A stretch of DNA of 30,403 nt from Priapulus caudatus (taxonomy: Eukaryota > Priapulida > Priapulimorpha > Priapulimorphida > Priapulidae), in assembly GCF_000485595.1 (NCBI RefSeq), contig NW_014577504.1, positions 162,923 to 193,325 of the forward strand, given 5' to 3'. Below, one piece after another: positions 30,320-30,403 of this stretch; the first letter of the stretch is position 1, and every line of letters begins with the position of its first letter. A program made the translations under genes and the position numbers. Below the pieces are notes generated by a model. It did no database searches. It was not told the origin of the DNA and saw only the letters and a program-made list of their open reading frames with translations.

Positions 30320-30403
30320 CACCGTCCCACTGGCTGAGAATCATCGTCCGCTCGCATGCATCACACCCGTCATACACAATCTTACACAAGGTGTTTAACC
30401 CAC

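Overview
This is metazoan nuclear DNA, almost certainly from a marine or other invertebrate animal. The evidence is one recognisable class A GPCR exon with an ordinary animal 3' splice site, very low gene density, abundant micro- and minisatellites, TTAGGG-like tracts, and several terminal-inverted-repeat (TIR) elements. There is no operon organisation, no rRNA and no CRISPR. Species and phylum cannot be fixed from the sequence.

Gene content: the only coding region I can defend is at 8166-9424 on the minus strand. It is a GC-rich exon encoding a rhodopsin-family peptide receptor from the GN motif of TM1 to the stop codon. It most resembles trissin-receptor-like neuropeptide GPCRs as I remember them. 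Its first exon (extracellular N-terminus and start of TM1) is not identified. Its stop codon abuts a tetranucleotide satellite.

Layout: 1-3175 holds a 23-bp tandem array, unannotatable DNA, a ~120-bp triplicated repeat and a long (TA)n tract. 3180-6145 is copy 1 of a ~2.9-kb repeat that recurs in the same orientation at 12310-15132. Each copy carries a ~197-bp hAT-like TIR element. 6310-6690 is degenerate TTAGGR telomere-like DNA with a 140-bp higher-order period. 6781-8165 is an (ATTC)n/(CATC)n satellite. After the GPCR come (GT)n and (CT)n tracts, probably intronic, then degenerate tetranucleotides and a 45-bp minisatellite.

15560-20745 is a dense satellite complex: a 113-bp dimer, a ~60-bp array, a 68-bp minisatellite of about 24 units, a 35-bp pyrimidine-rich minisatellite, an 806-bp N gap, a second ATTC satellite paralogous to the first, then the 68-bp and 35-bp repeats again with the same junction.

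20746-30403 is mostly gene-free. It contains a foldback with a telomere-like loop (21073-21281), a 56-nt hairpin (23197-23252), a 547-bp element with 61-bp TIRs and a tandem-dimer core (23334-23880), an X-box-like palindrome (25011-25024), a truncated tRNA-type SINE (~27105-27400), a long (GA)n tract, a second palindromic element with a TTAGGG-like centre (29041-29402; partial copy at 12178-12290) and a 27-bp CACGTG tandem array at the end.

The most noteworthy items are the receptor with several non-canonical activation-motif residues, the two unrelated foldback elements that both place TTAGGG-like sequence between inverted arms, the 547-bp TIR element, and the composite satellite with a repeated junction. 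Many copy-to-copy differences are one-base indels, so uncorrected long-read error may contribute to apparent divergence.
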